NCBI GenBank assembly: GCA_018267655.1
Contig: JAFDYB010000009.1
Span: forward strand, 1-64,000
Direction of reading: 5' to 3'
DNA from: Bacteroidota bacterium
GTDB taxonomy: Bacteria; Bacteroidota; Bacteroidia; B-17B0; Aurantibacillaceae
DNA: 64,000 bases
Under the pieces are notes generated by a model. The model did no database searches and had not been told where the DNA came from. It was given only the letters and a program-made list of their open reading frames with translations. The position numbers were made by a program, and so were the translations under genes. Of the stretch, positions 32,570 to 42,517 are shown piece by piece. The stretch's first letter is position 1. Each line of letters opens with the position of its first letter.

Positions 32570-33032
32570 TTTTTTTTTCATACCCCTTATCTATTTCAAG
32601 GACTGAGGTTTTATAAGCAGCAACTGCTAAGCCGTCGCAGCGATTATTTTCAATATTTGAAGCATGACCTTTAACCCAAATAAATTGATGCAGTGTTGGG
32701 TTATATTCTTTTAAAAACTGTAGCCACAAATCGGAGTTAGCCACTTTATTAAATCTTTTATTTACCCAATTATTTAGCCATTTTTTTTCAATTGCATCTA
32801 CAACATATTTGCTATCACTGTATATTTTTACTAAAATAGTTTTATCCTTTATTGCTTTTAATCCATCTATCACGGCCAAAAGTTCCATACGATTGTTAGT
32901 AGTGTATTTAAAGCCTTTACTTATTTCTTTGCGAGCGTTCTTATATTTTAATACAATACCATAACCTCCCGGCCCCGGATTTCCACTACATGCCCCATCG
33001 GTGTATAGCTCAATACAGTTACTCATTAACAT
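32553..33032 (-). CDS. rnhA: Ribonuclease HI
   Basis: A 159-residue RNase H1. The catalytic acidic residues are in place: D12 in YTDGACSGNPGPGGYG, the Glu in NNRMELLAVIDGL, the Asp in IYSDSKYVVDAI and the final Asp in NNRCDGLAVAA, with the handle KKWLNNWVNKRFNKVANSDLW and the active-site His in WVKGHASN. It removes RNA from RNA-DNA hybrids during replication and repair. An alternative ATG two codons in would shorten it slightly. Divergent from folP, with only 19 bases between the two starts. Confidence 0.95.
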   Translation of the reverse strand: MLMSNCIELYTDGACSGNPGPGGYGIVLKYKNARKEISKGFKYTTNNRMELLAVIDGLKAIKDKTILVKIYSDSKYVVDAIEKKWLNNWVNKRFNKVANSDLWLQFLKEYNPTLHQFIWVKGHASNIENNRCDGLAVAAYKTSVLEIDKGYEKKTNEFF

Positions 33033-33051
33033 TTTGTAAATTTAACCTTTT

Positions 33052-33864
33052 ATGAACATTAATACTTTTTTTTCGCCAACAAAAATTATGGCTATTGTAA
33101 ACCTTACAAGCGATAGCTTTTACGATGGCGGTAAGTACCATTCTTTAGAAGATATATTGCAAGATGTTGAGTGTAAAATTGAACAAGGGGCAGATATAAT
33201 TGATATTGGCGCAACATCAAGCAGGCCGGGCGCAAAGGTTATTGCTCAAAAAGATGAGTGGAGTGTGCTTTTGCCAGTTTTAAAAAAAATACGAAATAAA
33301 TTCCCGAATATTCCTTTGAGTGTTGATACCTATTGGAGTGAAACAGCAAAAAACTCTATTGCAGAGGGTGTAAATATTATTAATGATATTAGCGCCGGCA
33401 GTATTGATAATAAAATGTTTAGCACTATAATAAAATTAAATGTACCATACATATTAATGCACATGAAAGGCTTACCGGAGTACATGCAAAATAATCCTAA
33501 TTATACTAACGTGATTAAAGATGTAAGTGATTTTTTTGAAGAAAAAGTTTTATACTTTACTAATAATAATTTTAATAAAATTATTATAGACCCAGGTTTT
33601 GGTTTTGGAAAAAATATTGAACATAATTTTTTACTATTAAAAAACTTATCGCACTTTAAAAAATTTAATTTACCTATTCTTGTAGGCTTATCAAGAAAAA
33701 GCATGATAAATGAAGTGCTTAATATTAGCCCCAATGAAGCATTAAACGGTAGTACAGCGTTAAACACAGTTTCGCTACTTAATGGCGCAAACATACTGCG
33801 TGTGCATGATGTAAAAGAAGCTTTACAATGTAGTAAACTTATACAAATGTATAATTCTATTTAA
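33052..33864 (+). CDS. folP: Dihydropteroate synthase
   Basis: A 270-residue TIM-barrel enzyme that joins para-aminobenzoate to the pterin pyrophosphate in folate synthesis. Motifs: MAIVNLTSDSFYDGGKY (the pterin-site loop, with TSD where most have TPD), GADIIDIGATSSRPGA, PLSVDTYWSETAKNSI, NIINDISAG, ILMHMKG, IIDPGFGFGKNIEHN and VGLSRKSMI. All phosphate-binding and pterin-contact residues seem present. Its end overlaps the tail of the next minus-strand gene by four bases. The short divergent space with rnhA carries a near-consensus TAAATTTA but no perfect box. Confidence 0.95.
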   Translation: MNINTFFSPTKIMAIVNLTSDSFYDGGKYHSLEDILQDVECKIEQGADIIDIGATSSRPGAKVIAQKDEWSVLLPVLKKIRNKFPNIPLSVDTYWSETAKNSIAEGVNIINDISAGSIDNKMFSTIIKLNVPYILMHMKGLPEYMQNNPNYTNVIKDVSDFFEEKVLYFTNNNFNKIIIDPGFGFGKNIEHNFLLLKNLSHFKKFNLPILVGLSRKSMINEVLNISPNEALNGSTALNTVSLLNGANILRVHDVKEALQCSKLIQMYNSI

Positions 33865-36800
33865 ATTTTTATAGCTACTACACAAACGTCATCAACCTGT
33901 TCATGAATACCTTTCCATATAACAAACTCACTTTCTAATTTTTTCGATTGTTCTTTTAATGGCAAGGTGGCAATGGAATTAATGTAATGTTTTAAATTTT
34001 TATGTTTTAGTTTTTTTCCTGATTTACCGCCAAATTGGTCGGCAAAACCATCAGTAATTATATAAATGATATCACCCTTTTTTAATTCTAATTCGTAATT
34101 AGTAAACGGAACATTGCCTTTAGGCGAGTTACCCACTGGTATGCGATCGCTTTCAAGTTCTATCAGCTCATTGTTTTTATATAAAAGAAGCGGGTTGTAT
34201 GCACAACTATATTCCATTTTATTATTTTTAAAATCAAAACAAATTAAACTGCAATCCATTCCATCTTGGCCCCCATCTTGGCTACCATCTTCTGATAAGC
34301 TTTGAACTAATTGCGCACGAACATGGTTTAAAATTTCATTTGGATGAGTGATTTTTTTCTCATTAATTGCTTCACTTAAAAACCCTATATTTAGCAAGCT
34401 CATAAAGGCACCAGGTACTCCATGTCCTGTACTATCAGCAACTATAAAATAAAAACGATTATCAACAGCTGCCGCCCAATAAAAATCGCCACTTACAATA
34501 TCTTTTGGGTTAAAGTAAATAAAATATTCCGGTAAAAATTTATTGAGCAATGTTTTGCTCGCTAACAAAGCTGTTTGAATGCGCTTGGCATATTTAATTG
34601 AATCAACAATTTCTTTTTGCTTCTCTTCAATCAGTTCTTTTTGCTTCTTGATTTCAGATGCTTTTTCTGTTACTTCTTTTGTGCGTTCATTTATAGTGTT
34701 TTCGAGTTCTACTTGTTTTTTTAGCAATGCTTTTTCACGTTGTTTAATTATTATGTAAAGTAAAAATCCAACCAAAATTATTGCTAATAAAATAAACCAC
34801 CATTGCCACCAAAAAGGCTTTTTAATTTGAAATACTAAATTATACTCATCGCTTTCTACACTATAACCATTTACGCATTTAACGCACAATGTATAAGTGC
34901 CCGGAGGTAAATTTTGGAAGCTTATTTTATTGGCATTTTCATTTATTTCCCATTTACCATTCAGTCCTAGCAGGCGGTAACTAAATACCGAAGCTTGAGG
35001 GGAGTATGTTTGACCGTTAATAAAATGAAATGCCAAATTATTGTTGAAATAAGGGAAAATTAAATCTGAATGCAGCAGTTTTTTTGTTTCAATTTCAGAA
35101 TATAAACTATCTGCAATTTTAATGTTACTTAATTTTAATTTTGAAGAAAGTTGAGGGAAATTTATACTCGATGCATCAAAATATAAAAGCCCTTTACGAT
35201 TTGGAAAAAATAAAAAATTATTATCAGAAACAGACTGCGGGTAAGCTCCGTTATGGAAAAAATTTATATCAGTTAAGCCACTTTTTTTATTAAATAATAT
35301 TGTTTTTTTTGTATTTAAATCAAGGCGATACAATCCTTTTTCGGTTGTGTACCAAAGATTACCAATCTTATCTTCGGCAACAGAAAATACTGGGGTTTTC
35401 TCTAAGTGAAACTCTTCATTTTTTTGGGTTACCTTGCCCATTTTTTCATTAAATTCTGATATACCATTGTTCGTTGCCAGCCAAACAGTTCCTTTTTTAT
35501 TGTTATAAATATTAAAAATCATGCTATCATTTATTTTAACATCAGCATATTTTTTATGAGAATAAACTGTTGTTTTTTTACTACTTGAGTCAAAAACAAC
35601 AAGAGAACCCAAAGTGGTACCTTGAGAAGTAAAAAACAGCCATTTACCATTGTTTAAATACTCAGAAGTGTAAGAAAGCGGCGCAAACTCTTTATTGAAG
35701 GAGTAAAAACTATCAACAAGATTTGTTTTTAAATTATAGTTAAATAAACTTCGGTAATCGTATGTAATATAATAAGTGTTAATATTTGTGCTGTCATTAC
35801 TAAACAAAGGGAATATTACAGCTTTATTTGTGGCCTTTTTATACTCTTTTGTTTTTAAATTATAATATGTAGCAATAGTATATCCGCCTAACTTATCAAT
35901 TGATGTGTAATAAAAAGCATTATTATAATATTTAAATTTAGTAATTTTAGGCTGTTCTTTATTTTTAAAATTAACAGGTGCTAACAATAGTTTTTTTTCG
36001 ACCGAATCATTTTCGTAATTTAAAACACCTATGCCTGATGCGCTTGAAATGTAAAGTTTTTTGCTACGGATAGGAAATAATTGCCTGAAAGGCAAAATAT
36101 CTCCTGATGCGTTAAAAAAAGTTGCATTTAATTCTGCCCATGTTTTTTCTTTAAACTTACTTTTATATGGAGCATATACGTTAATATTTGACCCTCCATT
36201 CGAAACATAAATATTTCCAAACTCATCTTTGGTAAATCCAATAATCCTAGTTTCAGATATGCAGTTCTTGCACCCTGCTACAGGTAAATGATAAAAAGCG
36301 TGTGTTGTTTTTAAATCAACAATTAATATCCCAAAGTTAGAAGTAGAAACCCATAAGCGATCGTCTTCATCGAGCGTATAACTGTATGTATCTTCTAAAT
36401 TTATACCTTTATTTTCATCAAAAATGCTTCCTGAAATACGCTTACATGTTTTGTTTTTTAAATCAAAATAAATTAAACCGCTGTATGTTCCTATCCATAT
36501 TCTATTATACTTATCTTTGTAGCCAAATCGACAAATGGACGTCATATATTTTATTTGGTAAAATGCCTCTTCGCTTAAATTACCCTTATACTCTTCAATA
36601 GGAAAAGGAGTTGCTCTCATTGTTTTAGTGTCAAGTATATCTGGTTTTACGTGATTAACCTCATCAAAATAGAGTAACATTAACTTGTTATCACCCATAT
36701 CAATAACACTAAAAATTGTGTCAGAATGAGTGCCTTTGATATTTTTATTTTTTCGGCTAAAAGCTTCAAAAGCTGTTTTTTCTTTATTCATTTTTATTAA

Positions 36801-37274
36801 GCCGCCATTCCACGTGCATAACCATAAATTTTTATTTGAATCTTCGATAATATCGGTTACAGCTGCTTCATTTGGAAATGAAGATTTTATTTTATTATCA
36901 TGTTGAAAATGCGTAAACTTTCCTGTTTCAGTATTAAAGCTTGAAAAGCCAAAAACATCGCTATAACTAAACCAAATGTTTTGTTCAAAATCTTCCATTA
37001 TGGCGATAAAATTGTTTGATAGAGGCGAATTAGGATTATTTTTATTTGCAGGATAAAATTGAGTAGTAAAACCATTATACTCGGCAAGGCCTTTATTAGT
37101 TGTTAACCATAATTTTCCTTTACTACTATGTAGCACACGACCAATTTTTTTACAATTAAATTTATCGGCATCAATATTGTCAAATTTAGGCTGCGTAAAA
37201 CTTTGGCTGAGCGCGCTTAATGATGAAAGTGCAAATAACACCAAGGTTGATATTTTTTTTATATCAAGTAACAT
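33861..37274 (-). CDS. Two-component-type beta-propeller sensor with SpoIIE phosphatase output
   Basis: A 1137-residue sensor. A signal peptide (about 1 to 23) is followed by a large periplasmic part made of propeller repeats (Reg_prop strands such as GKLWLTTNKGLAEYNGF, NLWLCTWNGGLIKMN, DRLWVSTSNFGILIVD, NLWYTTEKGLYRLD), then a YYY domain (FSYRLLGLNGKWE, FQNLPPGTYTLCVKCVN), a transmembrane helix near 815, a coiled coil (KKQVELENTINERTKEVTEK) and a C-terminal PP2C-like SpoIIE domain from about 900 (PKDIVSGDFYWAAAVDNRFYFIVADSTGHGVPGAFMS, IYIITDGFADQFGG, DDVCVVAIKI). It would turn an extracytoplasmic signal into serine phosphatase activity, most likely on an anti-sigma antagonist. No such partner is visible nearby. 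Confidence 0.92.
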   Translation of the reverse strand: MLLDIKKISTLVLFALSSLSALSQSFTQPKFDNIDADKFNCKKIGRVLHSSKGKLWLTTNKGLAEYNGFTTQFYPANKNNPNSPLSNNFIAIMEDFEQNIWFSYSDVFGFSSFNTETGKFTHFQHDNKIKSSFPNEAAVTDIIEDSNKNLWLCTWNGGLIKMNKEKTAFEAFSRKNKNIKGTHSDTIFSVIDMGDNKLMLLYFDEVNHVKPDILDTKTMRATPFPIEEYKGNLSEEAFYQIKYMTSICRFGYKDKYNRIWIGTYSGLIYFDLKNKTCKRISGSIFDENKGINLEDTYSYTLDEDDRLWVSTSNFGILIVDLKTTHAFYHLPVAGCKNCISETRIIGFTKDEFGNIYVSNGGSNINVYAPYKSKFKEKTWAELNATFFNASGDILPFRQLFPIRSKKLYISSASGIGVLNYENDSVEKKLLLAPVNFKNKEQPKITKFKYYNNAFYYTSIDKLGGYTIATYYNLKTKEYKKATNKAVIFPLFSNDSTNINTYYITYDYRSLFNYNLKTNLVDSFYSFNKEFAPLSYTSEYLNNGKWLFFTSQGTTLGSLVVFDSSSKKTTVYSHKKYADVKINDSMIFNIYNNKKGTVWLATNNGISEFNEKMGKVTQKNEEFHLEKTPVFSVAEDKIGNLWYTTEKGLYRLDLNTKKTILFNKKSGLTDINFFHNGAYPQSVSDNNFLFFPNRKGLLYFDASSINFPQLSSKLKLSNIKIADSLYSEIETKKLLHSDLIFPYFNNNLAFHFINGQTYSPQASVFSYRLLGLNGKWEINENANKISFQNLPPGTYTLCVKCVNGYSVESDEYNLVFQIKKPFWWQWWFILLAIILVGFLLYIIIKQREKALLKKQVELENTINERTKEVTEKASEIKKQKELIEEKQKEIVDSIKYAKRIQTALLASKTLLNKFLPEYFIYFNPKDIVSGDFYWAAAVDNRFYFIVADSTGHGVPGAFMSLLNIGFLSEAINEKKITHPNEILNHVRAQLVQSLSEDGSQDGGQDGMDCSLICFDFKNNKMEYSCAYNPLLLYKNNELIELESDRIPVGNSPKGNVPFTNYELELKKGDIIYIITDGFADQFGGKSGKKLKHKNLKHYINSIATLPLKEQSKKLESEFVIWKGIHEQVDDVCVVAIKI

Positions 37275-37352
37275 ATTGTTTGGTTTTTAAATATACATCT
37301 TAAAGCAATATCTCTATTAAAAAATATAAAACATTTTTTATACTTTTATAAA

Positions 37353-38036
37353 ATGCTTCGTTATTTACTTATATTGTTTGTTACACCACTGTTATTGTCG
37401 TTAAATAGAGCGCCAAATTATGGCTATCAAATTGCTCTTTTAAAATACAATGGTGGTGGCGATTGGTATGCAAATCTTGAAACTTCGTTACCAAATTTAA
37501 TTAAGTTTTGTAACGATAATTTAAAAACTAAAATAAACCCTGAGCAAGCTTTAGTTGATGCGAGCAGCAGCGAAATTTTTAATTACCCATTTGTACACAT
37601 GACCGGCCATGGCAATGTTGTTTTTTCATCGCAAGAAGCTGAAAATTTGAGAAATTATTTAATGGCCGGTGGATTTTTACACATTAGTGATAATTATGGA
37701 TTAGATAAATTTATTCGTCTTCAAATGAAAAAAATTTTTCCGGATTTAGAATTTGTTGAACTACCTTTCAATCACCCAATTTATCATCAAAAATTTGATT
37801 TTCCAAACGGACTTCCAAAAATTCATGAGCATGATAATAAGTCGCCGCAAGGTTTTGGCATTATTTATAAAGGTAGGTTAGTTTGTTTTTACGATTACGA
37901 ATGTGATTTAGGTGATGGATGGGAAAATCCTGAAATCCATAACGACAGTGAAACCGCACACTTAAAAGCCTTAAAAATGGGCTCAAATATTATTAGCTAT
38001 GCGTTTAGCAGTTTTGAGAAAAATACTTCAAAATAA
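37353..38036 (+). CDS. DUF4159 domain-containing exported protein
   Basis: A 227-residue protein with a signal peptide (MLRYLLILFVTPLLLSLNRA). DUF4159 is seen in IALLKYNGGGDWYANLETSLPNLIKFC, FVHMTGHGNVVFSSQEAENLRNYLMAGGFLHISDNYGLD and FPDLEFVELPFNHPIYHQKFDFP. The fold is related to glutamine-amidotransferase-like domains, and the protein usually occurs with aerotolerance (BatA to BatE) genes in other genomes, though not here. Function unknown. The next gene's TTG start follows its stop codon directly. Confidence 0.85.
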   Translation: MLRYLLILFVTPLLLSLNRAPNYGYQIALLKYNGGGDWYANLETSLPNLIKFCNDNLKTKINPEQALVDASSSEIFNYPFVHMTGHGNVVFSSQEAENLRNYLMAGGFLHISDNYGLDKFIRLQMKKIFPDLEFVELPFNHPIYHQKFDFPNGLPKIHEHDNKSPQGFGIIYKGRLVCFYDYECDLGDGWENPEIHNDSETAHLKALKMGSNIISYAFSSFEKNTSK

Positions 38037-40490
38037 TTGAAAACCGTTTTTTTATATCTGTTTTTAATTTTGGCGTTTTTTGCAAAACCCCAAAATTATA
38101 GCATATCCGGTAAAATTACATCAAACAATCAAGCACTTCCATTTGCGTCTATTTTTATTAAAGGCTCTACAATAGGCGTTAGCAGTAATGAAGAGGGTAG
38201 TTATAAAATTGAATTAGCCCCGGCAAACTACACGTTAGTATTTCAATACGTTGGCTTTAAACGAAAAGAAGTTACGTTATCAGTTACAGAAAATCAAACA
38301 CTTAATATTGATTTACAAAACGATGGCATTTCATTATCTGAAGTAGTTGTAAAAGCCGGCGAAGACCCTGCGTACAATATAATTAAAAAAGCAATAAAAA
38401 AGCGGCATTATTACTTAGAGCAAGTTAAAATGTATAGTTGTCAATCATACATTAAAGGGCTGCAACGTTTAAAATATATTCCTAATCGGTTAAAAAAAAT
38501 AATTAAAGCAACCTCGGGCGAAAAAATTGATTCGAGTAAGTTAGGCGTTATTTACTTGAGTGAAAGTGAAAGTAATTACTTTTTTGAAGCACCGGATAAA
38601 GAAAAAGAAATCATGTTTAGTAGCCGCATAAGTGGTCGCAGCAACGCTTTTAGCTTTAATCAATTAAGGCAAATGAAATTTAATTTTTACAATAATTTTA
38701 TTTCGATTAGAAGCGTAAGCGACCGCCCCTTTATTTCTCCTTTAAATGCCAATGCACTTATGTATTATAAATTTTATTTATTAAGTTCAACAAAAGATGC
38801 AAATAGCACAATACATAAAATTAAAGTAAGTCCAAAACGTAAGACCGACCCATGTTTTACAGGCATCATTTACATTGAGGACAGTTTGTGGCGAATAACA
38901 TCGCTTGATTTAGAAATTAACACTAATCAAAAATTAAATTTTATTGACACTTTAAAAATCAAACAGCTTTTCACTAACATTAATGACTCTGTTTTGATGC
39001 CCGTAAACTTCAATTTTAATTTCTCTTTTAAAGTGTTTGGCGTAACCGGTAATGGTTACTTTAATGCCATTGTAAAGAATTATAACCTAAAGCCTATTAT
39101 TAAAAAAGATTTTTTTAATAATGAGGTTTTTGTGATACAAGATAGCGCAAATAAAAAAGATTCGTCTTACTGGTTAAAAAACAGGCCGCTTCCATTAACA
39201 AGCGAAGAGAAAAAAGATTATCGAAAAAAAGATAGTGCCGAAAAAATTCATAATACCACCATTTACAAAGACTCCATTGATGCTAACAGAAATAAGTTTA
39301 GAATTGCTAATATTTTTATGGGTTATTCTTATTACAAAACAAAATCAAAAATCAGCTTTGAAATTCCGGGTATTTTAACTAATGGCTTGCAATATAATAC
39401 AATAGAAGGGGTTAACATAATTAGTAAAATTAAGTTTTCGAAGAGTTACGAAAATTACAAATCGCATATAATTGATGCCACTGCCCGATATGGTTTTGCA
39501 AATTATTTATGGGGAGGGGCAGTAACATATAATTATCACTATAACCCTAAAAAATTCGCACACATTATAGCATCTTTTAAAAACATAGTTGAGCAATTTA
39601 ATAAACAAGAGCCTATTATGCCGCTGGTAAATAGCTTATATACGCTACTAATAAATGATAATTTTTTAAAACTATATAAAGAAACCGGCGGCGAAATTAA
39701 ACACACGTTTGAATTAGCAAATGGGTTGTATGTAGAAAGCGTTGCAAGCTATTATAAGCGCGACGCTCTTCAAAACAAATCGTTTAATGTAATTATTGAT
39801 GATAAAAGCAAATGGTTTACATCAAACAATCCAATTTTTCCAAATTCTGATTACTTGGCTTTTACCTCAAACAACGCATTGTGCATGCAATTGAGCCTTA
39901 CCTATCGCTTTAAACAAAAATACATTTCGGCACCGTATCGAAAAATAATTACAGGTAAGCGCTTTCCTCGATTTAATTTAACTTATCAAAAAGCATTACC
40001 ATACATGGGCTCTACGGTTAGCTATGATTTTATTACTGCTATGGCCTACAACGAAATTAATTGGGGCTTACTCGGAAGAACCGGTATTAGGCTTAAAGGC
40101 GGGTATTTTTTAAGTAATGATAATATGTATTTTATGGATTACAAGCATTTTCTTACTAACCAAACAATCGCTCAAACAAACGATTATTTAAGCAGTTTTA
40201 AATTAATGCCATATTATCTTTACAGCACTAATAATTGGTTTGCAGAAGCACATGCCGAACATTCTTTTAATGGCTTTATATTTAACAAAATACCACTTCT
40301 TAAAAAAATTAAAGCTCAAGAAGTTATTGGGTTTCACTATTTAAAAAATGATAAAATAAACAATTACACTGAAATAAATTTTGGTATCGAAAACATATGG
40401 AGAGTAATAAGAATTGATTACATCATTTCAAAAACTAATAACGGAGCATGGAACAATGGCTTTACCTTTGGGTTAAATTTTGGATTATAA
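38037..40490 (+). CDS. DUF5686 outer-membrane protein with carboxypeptidase-like regulatory domain
   Basis: An 817-residue protein. A signal peptide (KTVFLYLFLILAFFAKPQN) is followed by a CarboxypepD_reg-like domain (YSISGKITSNNQALPFASIFIKGSTIGVSSNEEGSYKIEL, YVGFKRKEVTLSV), a helical YNIIKKAIKKRHYYLEQV region and a long C-terminal beta barrel, the typical DUF5686 layout. It resembles a TonB-receptor plug-and-barrel in style but without a TonB box that I can identify. The start is TTG, immediately after the preceding TAA; no ATG is available before the signal peptide. Role unknown, probably in the outer membrane. Confidence 0.88.
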   Translation: MKTVFLYLFLILAFFAKPQNYSISGKITSNNQALPFASIFIKGSTIGVSSNEEGSYKIELAPANYTLVFQYVGFKRKEVTLSVTENQTLNIDLQNDGISLSEVVVKAGEDPAYNIIKKAIKKRHYYLEQVKMYSCQSYIKGLQRLKYIPNRLKKIIKATSGEKIDSSKLGVIYLSESESNYFFEAPDKEKEIMFSSRISGRSNAFSFNQLRQMKFNFYNNFISIRSVSDRPFISPLNANALMYYKFYLLSSTKDANSTIHKIKVSPKRKTDPCFTGIIYIEDSLWRITSLDLEINTNQKLNFIDTLKIKQLFTNINDSVLMPVNFNFNFSFKVFGVTGNGYFNAIVKNYNLKPIIKKDFFNNEVFVIQDSANKKDSSYWLKNRPLPLTSEEKKDYRKKDSAEKIHNTTIYKDSIDANRNKFRIANIFMGYSYYKTKSKISFEIPGILTNGLQYNTIEGVNIISKIKFSKSYENYKSHIIDATARYGFANYLWGGAVTYNYHYNPKKFAHIIASFKNIVEQFNKQEPIMPLVNSLYTLLINDNFLKLYKETGGEIKHTFELANGLYVESVASYYKRDALQNKSFNVIIDDKSKWFTSNNPIFPNSDYLAFTSNNALCMQLSLTYRFKQKYISAPYRKIITGKRFPRFNLTYQKALPYMGSTVSYDFITAMAYNEINWGLLGRTGIRLKGGYFLSNDNMYFMDYKHFLTNQTIAQTNDYLSSFKLMPYYLYSTNNWFAEAHAEHSFNGFIFNKIPLLKKIKAQEVIGFHYLKNDKINNYTEINFGIENIWRVIRIDYIISKTNNGAWNNGFTFGLNFGL

Positions 40491-40544
40491 TTTTATTTTT
40501 TGCTTCTAAAAGATTAATTTGCACCTTCAATTTAGGCACATTTA

Positions 40545-41249
40545 ATGTCAAGAAAAAAAATAGTTTTTTTTACCGGAGCAGGTGTAAGCGCAGAAAGTGG
40601 TTTAAAAACCTTTCGTGATACCGGAGGGCTATGGGAACAGCATAAAATTGAAGACGTAGCCACACCCGAGGCTTGGCAAAAAAACCCAACATTAGTCCTC
40701 GAGTTTTATAACCAACGCCGCACTCAAGCCAACAACGCCAAACCTAATAAAGCTCATCTATTTATAGCATCTCTGCAACAGCAAAATGATGTAACTGTAA
40801 TTACTCAAAACGTTGATGATTTACATGAAAAAGCAGGAAGCAAAAAAATTTTACACCTGCACGGAGAACTTAATAAGGCTCAAAGCACAATTGCTCCGGA
40901 GCTTATATACGACATAAAAACCAAAACATTAAACATTGGCAATTTATGTGAAAAAGGCTCTCAATTGCGCCCTCATATAGTTTGGTTTGGAGAACCGGTA
41001 CCCGCAATGGACGAGGCATATAATATTGTTGCACAAGCTGATTTACTTATTGTTATTGGCACTTCGCTTAATGTTTACCCCGCAGCAGGTTTATTGCCTT
41101 ACGCAAATAAAAACATTCCTAAATGGCTTGTTGATCCCGGTAATTTTAATCTCGATTTTATTGAAAATCTAACCCATATTAAAGAAACAGCCGTAAATGG
41201 CATTAAAATTTTAGAAAAACAACTTCTTAATTATCTAAACTCTAAATAA
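40545..41249 (+). CDS. cobB: Sir2-type NAD-dependent protein deacylase (class III, zinc cysteines missing)
   Basis: A 234-residue sirtuin. NAD-binding motifs are GAGVSAESGLKTFRDTGGLW, TQNVDDLHEKAG and HLHGEL with the catalytic His. The FYNQRR segment supplies the Tyr-x-x-Arg pair that gives SIRT5-type enzymes their preference for succinyl or malonyl groups. The four cysteines of the zinc ribbon are not there: the corresponding stretch (NKAQSTIAPELIYDIKTKTLNIGNLCEKGSQLRPH) has a single Cys, so the structural zinc must be absent. It lies directly upstream of the succinyl-CoA synthetase gene, which is an attractive pairing for a desuccinylase (inference). Confidence 0.9.
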   Translation: MSRKKIVFFTGAGVSAESGLKTFRDTGGLWEQHKIEDVATPEAWQKNPTLVLEFYNQRRTQANNAKPNKAHLFIASLQQQNDVTVITQNVDDLHEKAGSKKILHLHGELNKAQSTIAPELIYDIKTKTLNIGNLCEKGSQLRPHIVWFGEPVPAMDEAYNIVAQADLLIVIGTSLNVYPAAGLLPYANKNIPKWLVDPGNFNLDFIENLTHIKETAVNGIKILEKQLLNYLNSK

Positions 41250-41357
41250 ATAAAAATCAATCATTATATAGGATAAAGGCTACAATAAACTTGATTAACA
41301 CAAATTTAGTATATTTACCACTTAATTAAATTAATTCACTTTTAATAAAATAATAAT

Positions 41358-42248
41358 ATGTCAGTTTTAGTAAATAAACATTCAAAAGTAATTGTACAGG
41401 GTTTTACCGGAGGCGAGGGTACATTTCATGCTACGCAAATGATTGAATTTGGAACCAATGTAGTTGGCGGTGTTACCCCCGGCAAGGGAGGCACAACGCA
41501 TTTAGACAAGCCTGTGTTTAATACAGTTTCAGATGCAGTGCAAAAAACCGGTGCCGATGTAAGTATCATTTTTGTTCCGGCAGCTTTTGCAGCCGATGCT
41601 ATTATGGAAGCCGCAGATGCCGGTATTAAAGTAATTGTTTGTATTACCGAAGGTATTCCTGTAAAAGATATGATTTACGCAAAAGAATATATTAAAACTA
41701 AGCATTGTCGTTTAATTGGTCCTAATTGCCCTGGAGTTATTAGTGCCGGAGAAGCTAAAGTAGGCATTATGCCCGGCTTTGTATTTAAAAAAGGACGCGT
41801 TGGCATTGTTTCAAAATCAGGAACATTAACCTACGAAGCTGCCGACCAAATTGCAAAAGCAGGCCTTGGGGTTAGCACAGCCATTGGTATTGGGGGCGAT
41901 CCAATTATTGGAACTCCAACCAAAGAAGCAGTTGAACTTTTGATGAATGATCCTGATACAGATGCCATAGTAATGATTGGAGAAATTGGTGGAACCTACG
42001 AAGCCGATGCTTCACGATGGATTAAAGCCAACGGAAACAAAAAACCGGTAGTAGGTTTTATTGCCGGACAAACCGCGCCTAAAGGTCGCACTATGGGTCA
42101 TGCAGGTGCCATTGTTGGCGGAAAAGACGATACTGCACAAGCTAAAATGGATATTATGCGAGAGTGTGGGATAACCGTGTGTGCAAGTCCTGCCGAAATT
42201 GGTAAAACAATGGCAAACGTTTTAAAAGCAGCCAAAGTAGGCGCATAA
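41358..42248 (+). CDS. sucD: Succinate-CoA ligase, alpha subunit
   Basis: A 296-residue protein that converts succinyl-CoA to succinate with formation of ATP or GTP in the citric acid cycle. The CoA-binding N-terminal domain has [35 protein letters not shown] and the [10 protein letters not shown] loop; the C-terminal ligase domain has [11 protein letters not shown] and the phospho-histidine motif [10 protein letters not shown]. The beta subunit (SucC) is not adjacent, as is usual in Bacteroidota. The gene stands alone with 108 and 269 bases of non-coding DNA on its sides. Confidence 0.96.
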   Translation: MSVLVNKHSKVIVQGFTGGEGTFHATQMIEFGTNVVGGVTPGKGGTTHLDKPVFNTVSDAVQKTGADVSIIFVPAAFAADAIMEAADAGIKVIVCITEGIPVKDMIYAKEYIKTKHCRLIGPNCPGVISAGEAKVGIMPGFVFKKGRVGIVSKSGTLTYEAADQIAKAGLGVSTAIGIGGDPIIGTPTKEAVELLMNDPDTDAIVMIGEIGGTYEADASRWIKANGNKKPVVGFIAGQTAPKGRTMGHAGAIVGGKDDTAQAKMDIMRECGITVCASPAEIGKTMANVLKAAKVGA

Positions 42249-42517
42249 TTTTTTAAAGATATGGTTAAAGCAAGGTTAAACTATTAAGATAGTACGAAAT
42301 TTTAATTTGCTACCAATACTTAAACTTATTGTTGATTTTTATAATCTATTTAAATCAACAACTGTATTTACTTTCTTAAATTAAGTTGCTTCTCAATAAA
42401 AAAAATAAGACTGCCGCAATAAAGTAATTTTTCGTTTTTTTAAGAATTAGACTTTGTAAAAAAATGTACTTTCGAAGTAGTTTATATAAATAAACTCAAG
42501 TACTACAATTTTTTAAA

